Shown here: positions 47,438 through 60,851 of the stretch, piece by piece
Position numbering within the stretch: position 1 is the first letter of the stretch
How the letters are laid out: each line of letters begins with the position of its first letter
From: Bacillus sp. M6-12
GTDB lineage: Bacteria; Bacillota; Bacilli; Bacillales; DSM-1321
Assembly: GCF_002860285.1 (NCBI RefSeq)
Contig: NZ_PGVF01000013.1
Span: forward strand, 1 to 64,000
DNA: 64,000 nt
Reading direction: 5' to 3'
Made by a program: the position numbers and the translations under genes
Notes under the pieces: generated by a model
What the model was told of the DNA's origin: nothing
Seen by the model: the letters and a program-made list of their open reading frames with translations, nothing else
Databases searched by the model: none

Positions 47438-48706
47438 TTAAGCAGATGTTTTCTTTTCTTCACTTTCAGCAATAGAACCGTCCGTTAAAATCAATTTAGG
47501 CGGTTTGTTATCTGCAACAGTTTCAGCTGTAATGATACACTTTTGAATATCATCGCGTGACGGCAGATCAAACATCACTTCTAGCATAATGCCTTCAATG
47601 ATGGAACGAAGACCGCGGGCACCTGTCTTCCGTTCGATCGCTTTTTTAGCGATTTCCACCAGTGCTTCTTTTTCGAATTCAAGCTCCACTTCGTCCAGCT
47701 CAAGCATCTTTTGATATTGCTTCACAAGAGCGTTCTTCGGCTTTGTCAGAATTTCGATCAAAGCTTCCTCATCAAGAGGCGTAAGAGTTGCAATTACTGG
47801 AAGACGGCCGATGAATTCGGGAATCAAACCAAAGCGCAGAAGATCCTCAGGCAATACCTTGGAAAGAAGCGCCTTTTCATTTACTTCTTCCTTTTTAGCG
47901 CCAGAGCCAAACCCAATTACCTTTTGGCCCAGACGTCGTTTGATAATTGGCTCAATTCCATCAAACGCTCCGCCGCAAATGAACAAAATGTTTGATGTAT
48001 CAATTTGGATAAATTCCTGATGCGGATGCTTTCTTCCGCCCTGAGGAGGAACACTTGCAACTGTTCCTTCCAGGATTTTCAGCAATGCCTGCTGTACACC
48101 TTCCCCGGAAACATCACGGGTAATTGAAGGGTTTTCAGACTTTCTCGCTACTTTATCAATCTCATCAATATATATAATCCCTTTTTCTGCTTTTTCAACA
48201 TCATAGTCGGCAGCCTGGATTAATTTAAGAAGAATATTTTCCACATCTTCCCCTACATAACCGGCTTCTGTTAATGAAGTCGCATCCGCAATTGCAAATG
48301 GAACATTCAATAAGCGTGCAAGTGTCTGTGCTAAAAGGGTTTTTCCGCTTCCGGTAGGCCCGATTAGGCAGATATTACTCTTTGCAAGCTCTACATCATC
48401 GATCTTGCTATTGGAATTGATCCGTTTGTAATGGTTATAAACAGCCACAGCAAGGGATTTTTTCGCTTGTTCCTGACCGATTACATATTCATCAAGAATT
48501 TCTCTGATTTCCATCGGCTTAGGAACATCTTTGAATTCAACCTCTTCTTCTGAACCAAGCTCTTCCTCAACAATTTCCGTACATAGTTCAATACACTCAT
48601 CACAAATATATACTCCAGGGCCAGCTACAAGCTTCCTCACCTGTTCCTGAGTTTTGCCGCAAAAAGAACATTTTAATTGCCCTTTTTCATCATTAAATTT
48701 AAACAT
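47438..48706 (-). CDS. clpX: ATP-dependent Clp protease ATP-binding subunit ClpX
   Basis: ClpX is the unfoldase that feeds ClpP. The N-terminal zinc domain has C13, C16, C35 and C38, then Walker [13 protein letters not shown], Walker [10 protein letters not shown], and pore loops with GYVGEDVEN and the RKSENPS stretch. 422 residues is normal. AAAGGGGTGAGCG precedes ATG 48706. The 350 bases upstream have no gene. In B. subtilis clpX lies next to tig, as here. Confidence 0.97.
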   Translation of the reverse strand: MFKFNDEKGQLKCSFCGKTQEQVRKLVAGPGVYICDECIELCTEIVEEELGSEEEVEFKDVPKPMEIREILDEYVIGQEQAKKSLAVAVYNHYKRINSNSKIDDVELAKSNICLIGPTGSGKTLLAQTLARLLNVPFAIADATSLTEAGYVGEDVENILLKLIQAADYDVEKAEKGIIYIDEIDKVARKSENPSITRDVSGEGVQQALLKILEGTVASVPPQGGRKHPHQEFIQIDTSNILFICGGAFDGIEPIIKRRLGQKVIGFGSGAKKEEVNEKALLSKVLPEDLLRFGLIPEFIGRLPVIATLTPLDEEALIEILTKPKNALVKQYQKMLELDEVELEFEKEALVEIAKKAIERKTGARGLRSIIEGIMLEVMFDLPSRDDIQKCIITAETVADNKPPKLILTDGSIAESEEKKTSA

Positions 48707-49059
48707 TAACGCTCACCCCTTTAAGTACTAAATACTCTATACATGGACAGTTATCCTGTCTCGAAATAACGCCTTACAAATAAATAAACCATTTTTGGTT
48801 TAATCTGTATTGTAACACGTCCGCAGAGAAACAGGTAATCATATGCTTTGCCATGAAATCTGCCATCCAGTATATAAATCAAATCAATAATATGTATTTT
48901 GCCCTTAACCATGATTCCCAAACTTCAGGAATTATAAAAAACAGAAAGGTTTTCTTTCATTATGTATATGCCCTATATGGGACAAACTATCCCATTATTC
49001 AGAAAATCAGAGGCTGAAGAAAGGTATTAAAAACAGTATAGTGTGATATGAAAAATACC
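48707..49059. other. Intergenic stretch with no gene
   Basis: AT-rich region upstream of clpX. I see no open frame with a ribosome site and no clear RNA gene. The clpX promoter must lie here, but I cannot mark it with confidence. Confidence 0.5.
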
Positions 49060-49405
49060 GCAAGCAATAACCTTGCAGCCAGCTTCCGGTTGTATGCGGG
49101 ACGAAGTACAAGAAGCATAGTTGCACTTTACCGCGCTTAATTTCCTTTGGTAAAAAAGTATAACTCTTTAACCAGTATAGATGTCCAGCTCCAGCGCCTA
49201 TCCCCGACGCACAGGACAAGGAACCCTACGGCAGCGATACATCGCACGAAACAAAGCGTCAGCTTTGTGAGGATGTGCTATTGTCGGCGTCGCCACAGGA
49301 CAAGGAATGCCTAGGCAGCGATTCCATAGCACTAAACAAAGCGAAAGCATTGTGAGGACGTGGCGATCTTAGTCGTTCTTCTCTTGAACAGGGCGCTTTT
49401 ACTTT
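49060..49405 (-). repeat. Dispersed intergenic repeat, copy E (tandem unit duplication)
   Basis: On the minus strand it runs AAAAGCGCCCTG, GACTAAGATCGCCACGTCCT, CACAATGCTTTCGCTTTGTT, then a second unit with CACAAAGCTGACGCTTTGTT and TCGTGCGATGTATCGCTGCC, ending GGCGCTGGAGCTGGACATCT and ACTGGTTAAAGAGTTATAC. The core unit of about 75 bases occurs twice. It is the clearest copy for defining the consensus. Confidence 0.85.
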
Positions 49406-49422
49406 TCATGAATATGTTACAA

Positions 49423-49450
49423 AACAAGGCACGATAATTCGTGCCTTGTT
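49423..49450 (-). terminator. Terminator of tig
   Basis: A perfect 11-base stem (49423-49433 with 49440-49450) over a six-base loop, with TTTTG following on the minus strand, 16 bases past the tig stop. Confidence 0.85.
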
Positions 49451-49465
49451 ATTTAATAAGATTTA

Positions 49466-50749
49466 TTAAACTGTTTTGCTGTTTTCAACAAGGAAATCGA
49501 TAGCCTTGCGGATTTTCAGGTCGCCCTTAAGTCCGTCAAGATTTCCAAGCGCCTTTTTGATGTTTTCAACATCCATATTATACATAGAAGCCATGCTTTC
49601 AAGTTCTGCATTCACGTCTTCATCAGTTGCTTCAAGCTTTTCAGCTTCAGCAATTGCTTCAAGTGTCAGATTAGCACGAACTCGAATTTCAGCTTCATCC
49701 TTCATCTGGGCTTTTAATGCTTCTTCGTCTTGTCCAGAGAACTGGAAGTATAAGTCAAGATTCATTCCTTGAGCTTGAAGGCGCTGTCCGAATTCATCCA
49801 TCATGCGGTCAACTTCATTGGAAATCATTGCCTCAGGGATGTCGATTTTTGCATTTTCAGCAGCTTTTTCAACTACTGCATCGCGGACTTGATGTTCAGC
49901 AGCATGCTTTTTGCTTTCTTCCAGACGAGTTTTTGTCTTTTCACGAAGTTCAGCCAAAGTTTCTACTTCTTCATCTACATCCTTAGCAAATTCATCATCT
50001 AGCTCAGGAAGCTGTCTTGTCTTAATTTCGTGAACCTTAACCTTGAATACAGCTGGCTTTCCAGCAAGTTCAGCAGCGTGGTATTCTTCAGGGAATGAAA
50101 CATTTACATCCTTTTCTTCACCTGCAGCCACACCTACTAATTCCTCTTCAAATCCAGGGATGAAAGAACCTGATCCAAGCTCAAGAGAATAATTATCGCC
50201 TTTACCGCCTTCAAATGCTTCGTTATCAACAAAGCCTTCAAAATCAATAACAACTGTATCACCATTTTCAGCCTGTCCATCTTCTTTGACTACAAGCTCA
50301 GCATGGCGGTCACGAAGAGAGCTGATTTCGTTTTCAACGTCTTCATCCGTTACTTCAGTATCAGTCTTTTCTACTTCAAGACCTTTGTAATCACCTAAAG
50401 TTACTTCTGGCTTAACTGTTACAGTAGCTTTAAAGATAAGGTTTTGGTCTTTTTCCATTTGTTCGATGTCAATTTCAGGACGGTCAACAGGCGTAATTCC
50501 TGCTTCTTCTACTGCACTAGCGTATGCTTCAGGAAGAATGATATCCAAAGCATCCTGGTAAAGTGATTCTACACCAAAACGCTGTTCAAACATTTGGCGA
50601 GGCATTTTACCTTTACGGAATCCAGGTACATTAACCTGCTTAACTACTTTTTTGAAAGCTGCGTCAAGGCCTTCTTTAACCTTCGCTGCATCAACTTCAA
50701 CTGTAAGAACCCCTTGGTTCCCTTCTTGCTTTTCCCAATTTACAGACAT
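49466..50749 (-). CDS. tig: Trigger factor chaperone
   Basis: Tig binds the ribosome exit tunnel and folds nascent chains. The ribosome-binding signature FRKGKMPR is near residue 45, the FKBP-like domain ([20 protein letters not shown]) follows, and the long helical C-terminal part completes it. I start at ATG 50749 ([13 protein letters not shown]), with GGAGGGAAACAA upstream and agreement with B. subtilis Tig; the frame extends 21 codons further but without support. Resulting length is 427. Confidence 0.96.
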   Translation of the reverse strand: MSVNWEKQEGNQGVLTVEVDAAKVKEGLDAAFKKVVKQVNVPGFRKGKMPRQMFEQRFGVESLYQDALDIILPEAYASAVEEAGITPVDRPEIDIEQMEKDQNLIFKATVTVKPEVTLGDYKGLEVEKTDTEVTDEDVENEISSLRDRHAELVVKEDGQAENGDTVVIDFEGFVDNEAFEGGKGDNYSLELGSGSFIPGFEEELVGVAAGEEKDVNVSFPEEYHAAELAGKPAVFKVKVHEIKTRQLPELDDEFAKDVDEEVETLAELREKTKTRLEESKKHAAEHQVRDAVVEKAAENAKIDIPEAMISNEVDRMMDEFGQRLQAQGMNLDLYFQFSGQDEEALKAQMKDEAEIRVRANLTLEAIAEAEKLEATDEDVNAELESMASMYNMDVENIKKALGNLDGLKGDLKIRKAIDFLVENSKTV

Positions 50750-50926
50750 TTGTTTCCCTCCAAAAAATCTATATACTTCATTTGTAAGCGAGTGATGAAT
50801 CAACCATCTCATTCAATCACAATTAACCGATATAACAGGTTTTATCGTGAAATGTCGCTACTGGTGCATTATATATTACAACCCCTACATTATAACATAG
50901 GATGATTTCGTTTCAACAGCAAACCC

Positions 50927-51955
50927 TTAAATTATCGGGTAAGAAATTTCTTCAATTTCCCTGAGCCTGGAAACGATTTTTTTTACGTCCTCATTGTTGC
51001 AATGATAGTGTTCAGATATGACTGCAAAGGAAGGTTCAAAACCCTGGTATTCTTCTGACAGGTAATGATATCCAGCTGCCCATTCTTCAAATGCATTTTC
51101 TCCAGGATCGAATGGATAGAAAAGGAAATGATGCCGCTCTAATAGTCCGGCAGCCAGCTCCAGCAGGGTTGGATTGGCATCCTGCAGTTCTAATTCCAGC
51201 AGCCTGGATGTCTCTATAAAAAATGGACTGTGCTTCATACCAGGAAGCCTGGCAGGCGTAATGGCCATTCGGCTTCCAAATTTCTCAATACGAATCTCTT
51301 GCTCATATTCCTGTTCCCTCAATATATTTACCAATAAAGTTTTGAAAAACGGGTGTGCCGTTCCATCCTCTAGAAATTCCTTGATCTGAACCATATATGG
51401 CCTCGCGTTCATTGATGATAGCTTTGAAATGGTCAGCAGCAGTTCCTGTTCGCTTTTTCCGGAAAAGAGATTATCATCGAAATTCTGCTCTTCACGTTCC
51501 CTAACCGCGTTACGCTGCCTTTCTTTTTCCGCTGCTGAACGCTTGCTGAACTGCAGCATTTTTTCGAAATGTTCCTCTTTATCCGGAGGCACTTGGTTCT
51601 CATCCAGCAAAGCTTCAATGGTTGATGCCATTTCCTCATGTTCGTTGAGCTGCAAAAGAATCATCAAGTAAATGTTTACAACTTGGAAATAGTCTCCTAT
51701 CCCCTTTTGCAGCAGCTCTTTACATAGCTCTTTTGCTTCTTCATAGAATCCGAGCTCCACTAGAGACACGACAAGCCCAACATTCAGGTCAGGATTTTCC
51801 GGTTCGAGTTCCCTTGCCTGCCCAAATAAGTCAGCAGCTCTTTTAAAATCTTTATCTGATAGCGACTGCAGCCCCATTTCCACGAGACGATTGGCCAGCT
51901 TTGGGAAGGGAATAACCTTTTTGTCTTCTTTTTTTCCATACCGCTTTTCCTTCAT
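50927..51955 (-). CDS. ysoA: TPR-repeat protein YsoA
   Basis: A cytoplasmic 342-residue protein with tetratricopeptide repeats near the N-terminus (FKRAADLFGQARELEPENPD and LVELGFYEEAKELCKELLQK) and a helical rest. B. subtilis ysoA lies between tig and leuD and has the same size. No catalytic motif is visible and the function is unknown. Confidence 0.85.
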   Translation of the reverse strand: MKEKRYGKKEDKKVIPFPKLANRLVEMGLQSLSDKDFKRAADLFGQARELEPENPDLNVGLVVSLVELGFYEEAKELCKELLQKGIGDYFQVVNIYLMILLQLNEHEEMASTIEALLDENQVPPDKEEHFEKMLQFSKRSAAEKERQRNAVREREEQNFDDNLFSGKSEQELLLTISKLSSMNARPYMVQIKEFLEDGTAHPFFKTLLVNILREQEYEQEIRIEKFGSRMAITPARLPGMKHSPFFIETSRLLELELQDANPTLLELAAGLLERHHFLFYPFDPGENAFEEWAAGYHYLSEEYQGFEPSFAVISEHYHCNNEDVKKIVSRLREIEEISYPII

Positions 51956-52189
51956 TGATATACCGCCCTATCAATTTCGTTTTGTATCAAAGTTTAGCAT
52001 GTTAGTTTCAGAAAAACAAAAAATAGCCTTAAAAAGCTAAAGGTCACTCCGCGGTAACTCTGTTTTTTACTTGCTGTTTCGAGTGTTAAAGGATGTAGTT
52101 TAGCTATTTAATGTTTTTCAATTAATTTTTAAAAGTGCAATGGCTGCCATTCAGCAAAAGTGACAAGCATTTGCGTGCTTCAATCATAA

Positions 52190-52240
52190 AAAAACTGCAC
52201 CTCCAATTGTTAGATCGTTTCTAACAAATGGGGTGCAGTT
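52190..52240 (-). terminator. Terminator of the ilv-leu operon
   Basis: AACTGCACC (52193-52201) pairs with GGTGCAGTT (52232-52240), with an inner stem TTGTTAGA/TCTAACAA, and seven T residues follow on the minus strand. Confidence 0.92.
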
Positions 52241-52281
52241 CCCTGCAGGATGTCTATTTTTATTAATACCCACGGGCTTTT

Positions 52282-52881
52282 TTAATAGGATGTAACGATT
52301 ACTTCCTTCTTTTCATGCTGTCTGATGTGTTCGTCATACTGCAAGGTGATTGAAATCTCATCCCAGCCGTTAACAAGCATTTCCTTCCAATAAGGGTGGA
52401 TGCTAAAGGAAGTTTGAAACCCTTTATTATCAGAGACAGTTTGATTCGGCAAATCAATAGTAAGCTGATGCCCTTGTTCTTCAACCGCTTTCATTAATTG
52501 ACTAACTTCTTCATTCGTTAGAGCAATTGGGAGCATTCCGTTTTTCAAACAGTTATTTTGAAAAATATCAGCAAATGATGGGGCAATAACAGCTTTAAAA
52601 CCATAGTCATATAGTGACCAAGGTGCATGTTCCCGTGATGAACCGCAGCCGAAATTTTCTCCTGCGATCAAAATATTGGCGCCTTTAGATTCAGGTTTAT
52701 TTAATTCAAAGTCGGCCCGTTCATCGCCCTTATCATCGTATCTCCAGTCATAAAACAAGAATTCTCCAAATCCCGTTCGCTCAATACGCTTTAAAAATTG
52801 TTTTGGGATGATCTGATCTGTATCCACATTAGAGCGGTTCATAACAGCTGCTTTTCCAGTTAAACATTTAATTGGTTCCAT
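52282..52881 (-). CDS. leuD: 3-isopropylmalate dehydratase small subunit
   Basis: With LeuC, isomerises 2- to 3-isopropylmalate. NVDTDQIIPKQFLKRIERTG, GENFGCGSSREHAPWSLYDY and APSFADIFQNNCLKNGMLP are family motifs. I choose ATG 52881 (MEPIKCLTGK, 199 residues): AGAGGTG lies six bases before it and the B. subtilis protein starts the same way. A GTG at 52890 would be inside that site. Confidence 0.96.
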   Translation of the reverse strand: MEPIKCLTGKAAVMNRSNVDTDQIIPKQFLKRIERTGFGEFLFYDWRYDDKGDERADFELNKPESKGANILIAGENFGCGSSREHAPWSLYDYGFKAVIAPSFADIFQNNCLKNGMLPIALTNEEVSQLMKAVEEQGHQLTIDLPNQTVSDNKGFQTSFSIHPYWKEMLVNGWDEISITLQYDEHIRQHEKKEVIVTSY

Positions 52882-52930
52882 CGATTGCACCTCTCTTCTT
52901 TATAAAAGTAAAATATTAGAAAAGCTTAGC

Positions 52931-54355
52931 TTACTTAAATGCTTCATCCGCAATTTCGGCATTTATTTGGCGGATATCAACGAATCTGCCAAATAATGCG
53001 GCGGCTGCAGCCATGGAAGGGCTCACCAAATGTGTACGGGCACCAGTACCCTGCCTGCCTTCAAAATTTCGGTTAGACGTTGATGCGCAATGTTCTCCGG
53101 AAGGAACCACATCAGGATTCATACTTAAACACATACTGCAGCCCGATTCTCGCCACTCAAACCCTGCTTCCGTGAAAATTTTATCCAGACCCTCTTCTTC
53201 TGCTGATAATTTAACTCGCTGCGAGCCTGGAACGACTAATGCCCGGACCCCAGCCGCAACCTTTTGGCCTTTTACAACCTCAGCGGCCTGGCGCAAATCC
53301 TCCAGGCGGGAATTGGTGCAAGAACCGATAAACACATGCTGTACTGGAATATCAGTAATATCCATACCCTCTTCCAGACCCATATATTGCAGCGCACTCC
53401 GTAAAGATTTCTTGCTATCTTCCGTTTTTACTTCATTACTTGTCGGAATGCTGCCATCTACGGGGCTGCACATGCCCGGATTGGTACCCCAGCTTACCAT
53501 TGGTGATATTTCGGATCCGTTTATCTCTAAGGAAAGATCATACTCCGCATCATCATCGCTTACGAGAGAGCTCCAATCCTTCACAGCTTTTTCAAATTCT
53601 TCTCCCTTCGGAGAATACTTTCTTCCAAGAAGATATGAATAAGTGGTTTCATCAGGAGCAACTAGCCCCGCCCGTGCACCGCCTTCAATTGACATATTAC
53701 ATACGGTCATTCTTTCTTCCATTGACATATTCCTGATTACATCACCGCAATATTCAATAATAAAGCCGGTTCCAAAATTAACGCCATATTTTGAGATAAT
53801 ATATAAAATAACATCCTTGGCGGTGACTCCGCGGCCTAAAGAGCCGTTTATCTCCAGCTTTAATGTCTTAGGTTTTGTTTGCCAAAGCGTTTGGGTAGCA
53901 AGAACATGTTCTACTTCACTTGTACCTATACCAAAGGCGATTGCTCCAAAGGCTCCGTGCGTCGAAGTATGGCTGTCACCGCAAACGATGGTCATCCCCG
54001 GCTTTGTTAAGCCAAGTTCAGGTCCAATTACGTGAACAATTCCCTGATCAGGACTATCCAAATCGGCAAGCGATATCGAAAATTCATCACAATTCTTTTT
54101 TAATGCTTCCAGCTGGGTGCGGGCCACTTCATCATGAATTAAATACCGGTTGACTGTCGGCACATTATGATCCATTGTCGCAAATGTTCTGTCCGGGCGT
54201 CTGACACTTCTTCCCTTAACACGGAGACCCTCAAAAGCCTGCGGCGACGTCACTTCATGGATGTAATGCAGATCGATATATAATAAATCAGGCTTACTTT
54301 CTTCCTTATAAACAATATGGCGGTCCCATATTTTTTCGATAATAGACTTGCCCAT
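52931..54355 (-). CDS. leuC: 3-isopropylmalate dehydratase large subunit
   Basis: An aconitase-family [4Fe-4S] enzyme of leucine synthesis. Cluster cysteines are in [13 protein letters not shown] and in [30 protein letters not shown] is also present. 474 residues is normal. AAAGGAGG precedes ATG 54355. It is separated from leuB by 91 bases that hold a repeat copy. Confidence 0.97.
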   Translation of the reverse strand: MGKSIIEKIWDRHIVYKEESKPDLLYIDLHYIHEVTSPQAFEGLRVKGRSVRRPDRTFATMDHNVPTVNRYLIHDEVARTQLEALKKNCDEFSISLADLDSPDQGIVHVIGPELGLTKPGMTIVCGDSHTSTHGAFGAIAFGIGTSEVEHVLATQTLWQTKPKTLKLEINGSLGRGVTAKDVILYIISKYGVNFGTGFIIEYCGDVIRNMSMEERMTVCNMSIEGGARAGLVAPDETTYSYLLGRKYSPKGEEFEKAVKDWSSLVSDDDAEYDLSLEINGSEISPMVSWGTNPGMCSPVDGSIPTSNEVKTEDSKKSLRSALQYMGLEEGMDITDIPVQHVFIGSCTNSRLEDLRQAAEVVKGQKVAAGVRALVVPGSQRVKLSAEEEGLDKIFTEAGFEWRESGCSMCLSMNPDVVPSGEHCASTSNRNFEGRQGTGARTHLVSPSMAAAAALFGRFVDIRQINAEIADEAFK

Positions 54356-54362
54356 GGTTTTC

Positions 54363-54440
54363 CTCCTTTGAAAAGCGGAAGCGCCTTTGCCACATAGCAG
54401 CTAGGCGCCAGAGCTAAACATCTTTACTTGCATTGCCATT
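54363..54440 (-). repeat. Dispersed intergenic repeat, copy F (inside the leu operon)
   Basis: Between leuB and leuC the plus strand reads GAAAAGCGGAAGCGCCTTTG, TAGGCGCCAGAGCTAAACAT and CTTTACTTGCATTG, a short copy with both the AAAAGCG...GCGCC end and the GAGCTAnACATCT end but little of the core. Confidence 0.65.
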
Positions 54441-54446
54441 ACAATT

Positions 54447-55559
54447 TTATGCGTAGGCACCCATGATTTGTATGATTGCTTCATTGTCCAAAATGGAAGT
54501 TTTGACCTGATCAACCATTTCTTTTGTTGATAGAACTTTTGATCCGTTGGCTGCAATGTCGCGTGTCCTGAAACCGGCATCAAGCACTTCCCGTACGGCA
54601 CGTTCAATTTCCTCAGCTTCTTCTTCCAGACCGAAGGAAAGACGCAGCATTGAAGCAGCTGAAAGAATCGTTGCCAATGGGTTTGCGATATCCATTCCTG
54701 CAATGTCCGGAGCAGAGCCATGAATCGGTTCGTACATACTTGGTCCTCCAACCGAGAGGGAAGCGGAAGGCAGCATTCCAAGTGATCCTGTTAAAACGGA
54801 AGCCTCATCACTTAAAATATCTCCGAACATATTCTCTGTGACCACCACATCAAATTGTCTTGGGTTTCTGATCAGCTGCATGGCAGCATTGTCTACAAGC
54901 ATATGCTCCAGTTCAACCTCTGGATATGAAGCTGCCACTTCTTCTGCTACCTCACGCCATAGCCTGCTGGATTCCAATACATTCGCCTTGTCAACTGAAG
55001 TAACTTTTCTTCTGCGGCCGCTGGCTACCTTAAAGGCAAGCTCAATAATCCGCTTAATTTCTTCCCGTTTATAAAATAAGGTATCTACTACCGCTTCTTT
55101 TCCTTCATGTGTGGTTCGTTCACTTGGCTTCCCAAAATACAGACCGCCTGTCAGCTCTCTCACAATAACCAAGTCAACCTCTTCAATAATTTCTTTCCTT
55201 AATGGGGATGCCTCCGATAAACTGGAATAATAGCTGATGGGCCTCAGATTCGCATACAGGTCCAGTTCCTTCCGGATTGCCAGCAGTCCTCTTTCCGGTC
55301 TTAAATAAGAAGGATTATTGTCCCATTTTGGACCTCCGACTGCTCCAAGAATGACAGCGTCACTGGTTTTGCATATTTCAATTGTCTCTTCCGGAAGGGG
55401 AGTTCCTGTTTCGTCGATGGCTCCGCCGCCAATAGAACCATATTGAAATTCAAATTCATGATTGTATCTTTCGGCAATCGCCTGGAGAATCTCGACCGCC
55501 CCTCTTGTCACTTCTTTTCCGATTCCATCGCCCGGCAGTACTGCAATTTTCCTTTTCAT
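54447..55559 (-). CDS. leuB: 3-isopropylmalate dehydrogenase
   Basis: Oxidative decarboxylation of 3-isopropylmalate with NAD+. KIAVLPGDGIGKEV at the start, the substrate-binding RELTGGLYFGKPSER, and ENMFGDILSDEASVL and PIHGSAPDIAG are seen. I start at ATG 55559, with AAAGGGGATG just upstream, giving 370 residues; the frame extends 17 codons further into the leuA end. Confidence 0.97.
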   Translation of the reverse strand: MKRKIAVLPGDGIGKEVTRGAVEILQAIAERYNHEFEFQYGSIGGGAIDETGTPLPEETIEICKTSDAVILGAVGGPKWDNNPSYLRPERGLLAIRKELDLYANLRPISYYSSLSEASPLRKEIIEEVDLVIVRELTGGLYFGKPSERTTHEGKEAVVDTLFYKREEIKRIIELAFKVASGRRRKVTSVDKANVLESSRLWREVAEEVAASYPEVELEHMLVDNAAMQLIRNPRQFDVVVTENMFGDILSDEASVLTGSLGMLPSASLSVGGPSMYEPIHGSAPDIAGMDIANPLATILSAASMLRLSFGLEEEAEEIERAVREVLDAGFRTRDIAANGSKVLSTKEMVDQVKTSILDNEAIIQIMGAYA

Positions 55560-55581
55560 CGTAGCATCCCCTTTCATATAT

Positions 55582-58171
<2,590 letters not shown>

Positions 58172-58181
58172 TTATTTATAA

Positions 58182-58700
58182 TTACAAAATTGATACTATT
58201 TTATTTGCCTGGCTGCTCCGCTGGGTGCCTCGCAGGAAGGCTGTCGTTCCGGTACGTGCCAGCTCTTTAATGCCATATGGTTTTAGAAGTTCAATAAAAG
58301 CTTCAATCTTATCGGATTCTCCTGTTATCTGGATGGTCAAATTGTCCTTGCTTACATCAATTACTGAAGCCCTAAACGGTTCAATAAAGGAGTATAGTTC
58401 CGCCCTTGTCTGAGGGTTGACCGTTACTTTTATCAGGGCGAGTTCTCTCGCAACAATGGATTGCCCTGTAATATCGGAAACCTTTAAAATATCAACCTGC
58501 TTGTTTAGCTGTTTCGTAATCTGTTCAATGTCCTTTTCATCCTCAGCCTGAACAACAACTGTAATGCGAGAGATGTCTTCCTGTTCAGAATGCCCTACCG
58601 TAATGCTTTCGATATTATAGCTTCTTTTAGAAAATAGATTGGTAATCCGGTTAAGTACGCCTGGCCTGTTTAGAACGGTCAGGGAGATAATTCCTTTCAT
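58182..58700 (-). CDS. ilvH: Acetolactate synthase small (regulatory) subunit
   Basis: Two ACT-like domains; the first begins [20 protein letters not shown]. The subunit confers valine feedback and stimulates IlvB. Overlaps the ilvB stop by four bases. 172 residues is normal. Confidence 0.95.
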   Translation of the reverse strand: MKGIISLTVLNRPGVLNRITNLFSKRSYNIESITVGHSEQEDISRITVVVQAEDEKDIEQITKQLNKQVDILKVSDITGQSIVARELALIKVTVNPQTRAELYSFIEPFRASVIDVSKDNLTIQITGESDKIEAFIELLKPYGIKELARTGTTAFLRGTQRSSQANKIVSIL

Positions 58701-60415
58701 GGCTTTACCCCTTCCATTTCATGTAACCCTTTTCCTGGCGCGATCATTGGATATACATTTTCGCCAGGTTCAACCCGCAAATCTACCAGTACTGGTTCAT
58801 TCAGTGCAAATGCCTGCTGGAGTGCTGCTTTTGCCTCCTCTTCTGTAGATCCCTGGAACGCCTTTATTCCATAAGCGTCCGCCAGCTTCACGAATGATGG
58901 CTGTACCTGAAACAGGCTATGAGAATAACGTTCCTTATAAAACAGCTCCTGCCACTGCCTCACCATCCCTAACGCCTGGTTGTTTACAATGATGATTTTA
59001 ATAGGAAGCTTCATCTCCGCTATTACCGCCAGCTCCTGGTTTGTCATCTGGAAGCCAGCGTCGCCTACCACCGCGATTACCGTCTTTTTCGGTTCAGCAA
59101 TTTGGGCGCCAATCGCTGCAGGAACACAGAACCCCATTGTTCCAAGCCCTCCTGAAGTTACCCATGCATGAGGCTTATTGAATGTATAATACTGGGCGGC
59201 CCACATTTGATGCTGGCCTACATCAGTAACAACGACTGCGTCGCCTTTGGTGTATTCATGGAGCAGCTCTATTACCTTTTGAGGCTTCAGATTCTCGCTC
59301 TCGGTATCATACCAATACGGACATTCTGCTTTCCATTCTGTTATTCTAACCAGCCATTCATCAGATTCAGCCTTCTTGCCATTTTGTTCAACTAGCTGGG
59401 AGAGGGCCTCCTTTGCATCTCCGACGACAGGTATTTTCGTTGGTACATTCTTGCCGATCTCTGCCGGGTCAATATCTATATGGGCGACAGTTGCCTTTTT
59501 GGCAAAATGCGTCAGGTTTCCAGTCAGCCGGTCATCAAATCTTGCCCCGACACTGATTAATAAATCACACTCAGACAAGGCCATGTTGGCTGCGTATTCA
59601 CCATGCATGCCGGCCATTCCGACAAAAAGTCTGTGATCGGCTGGAAAACCGCCAAGTCCAAGCAAAGTATGAACGACCGGTATACCCTGCTGTTCAGCAT
59701 AAGCTTTCAGCGTTTCAGATGCTTTAGCGTGAAGGACACCTGCTCCCGCAAGAATAACAGGCCTTTTTGCGCCGGATACTGCTTCAACAAGCTTTCTGAT
59801 TTGAAGGTAGTTCGGCTGGATTTTAGGCTGATAGCCAGGCAGGTAAAGTTCCGGATCTTCCTCCGCTTCCCCCTCCAGGACTGCCATATCCTTCGGAATA
59901 TCGATCAGCACTGGACCAGGTCTTCCGCTAGCCGCAATATAAAAGGCTTCTTTAACCATCCGCGGAATATCTGAAGGCTTTCTTACCTGGTAATTATGTT
60001 TAGTTATTGGGGTGGTTATCCCGAGAACATCCGCCTCCTGAAAGGCATCCGTGCCGATTACATTTGTCGCAACCTGGCCTGTAAATACTACTAAAGGAAT
60101 GGAATCAATCATTGCATCTGCAAGACCTGTGACAATGTTTGTGGCTCCAGGTCCGGATGTCGCAATAACAACTCCTGGCTTTCCGGTAATTCTTGCATAT
60201 CCCTCAGCAGCGTGGATGGATCCTTGCTCATGCCGGCAAAGGATATGTGGTATTCCGGCGTCGTAGAGCTTATCGTAGATAGGAAGTACAGCCCCTCCTG
60301 GATAACCGAATATGACTTCTACATTTTGCTTTCGTAGCGCTTCCATCAAAAAATCGGCACCGGCTTTTTTGGTTTTTTCACCCTTCTTTTCTGGAAGTAC
60401 TGTCTTTTGATTCAT
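58697..60415 (-). CDS. ilvB: Acetolactate synthase large (catalytic) subunit
   Basis: ThDP enzyme joining two pyruvates, or pyruvate and 2-oxobutyrate. Motifs: [29 protein letters not shown] (catalytic Glu), and the ThDP site [20 protein letters not shown]. Start ATG 60415 has GGGGAGG eight bases upstream; the frame extends nine codons further without support. 572 residues. First gene of the ilvBHC-leuABCD operon. Confidence 0.97.
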   Translation of the reverse strand: MNQKTVLPEKKGEKTKKAGADFLMEALRKQNVEVIFGYPGGAVLPIYDKLYDAGIPHILCRHEQGSIHAAEGYARITGKPGVVIATSGPGATNIVTGLADAMIDSIPLVVFTGQVATNVIGTDAFQEADVLGITTPITKHNYQVRKPSDIPRMVKEAFYIAASGRPGPVLIDIPKDMAVLEGEAEEDPELYLPGYQPKIQPNYLQIRKLVEAVSGAKRPVILAGAGVLHAKASETLKAYAEQQGIPVVHTLLGLGGFPADHRLFVGMAGMHGEYAANMALSECDLLISVGARFDDRLTGNLTHFAKKATVAHIDIDPAEIGKNVPTKIPVVGDAKEALSQLVEQNGKKAESDEWLVRITEWKAECPYWYDTESENLKPQKVIELLHEYTKGDAVVVTDVGQHQMWAAQYYTFNKPHAWVTSGGLGTMGFCVPAAIGAQIAEPKKTVIAVVGDAGFQMTNQELAVIAEMKLPIKIIIVNNQALGMVRQWQELFYKERYSHSLFQVQPSFVKLADAYGIKAFQGSTEEEAKAALQQAFALNEPVLVDLRVEPGENVYPMIAPGKGLHEMEGVKP

Positions 60416-60539
60416 TTCTTTGCCTCCCCAATAACTTTTCATTACTTCTTAACAAGCAGCCGACTTAATCATTAATGTAAACTCTTTGAAGCTACTTAGA
60501 TGATTGGCTATTCTTTAAGTTTGCTAATGCTGTAAAAAA

Positions 60540-60850
60540 ACAATATAAAAAGCCCCTCCACCCGCATACGCCTGCCTCAAGCAAGCTAGAAGGGGTGAAA
60601 AGGCTTTGGGAACCAATCCACGGTACCACCCTTGATTCGCGCTTAAAAAGATGCGCGCACTTATGGACAGCTTTTGCTATCCGTTTTGATAACGGGTGAT
60701 GGTATTCACCCGTTCAGCTCTACTCGATTGCTTTCAAGCTGAAACTCCGAGGTGAGTTCATTTTCCAGCTGCATGGCCGGCTCTCAGCAACCCCGGCTCT
60801 CTGTACCTGCTTTTCTGGAAAACTACTTATCCTCATCTACGTTTTGCGAT
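60540..60850 (-). promoter_or_regulatory. T-box riboswitch leader of the ilv-leu operon (specifier CTC, Leu)
   Basis: The T-box GGGTGGTACCGTGG is at 60631-60618 on the minus strand, followed by a terminator hairpin (CCCCT/AGGGG, 60553-60595) and a T-rich run. The distal loop region GTTGCTGAGAGCCGG and the specifier loop GAACTCACC are present; the codon CTC is at 60756-60754, a Leu codon, as in the B. subtilis ilv-leu leader. There is no good promoter directly before stem I, so the leader may also be reached by transcripts coming from ilvE. Confidence 0.92.
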
Positions 60851-60851
60851 A

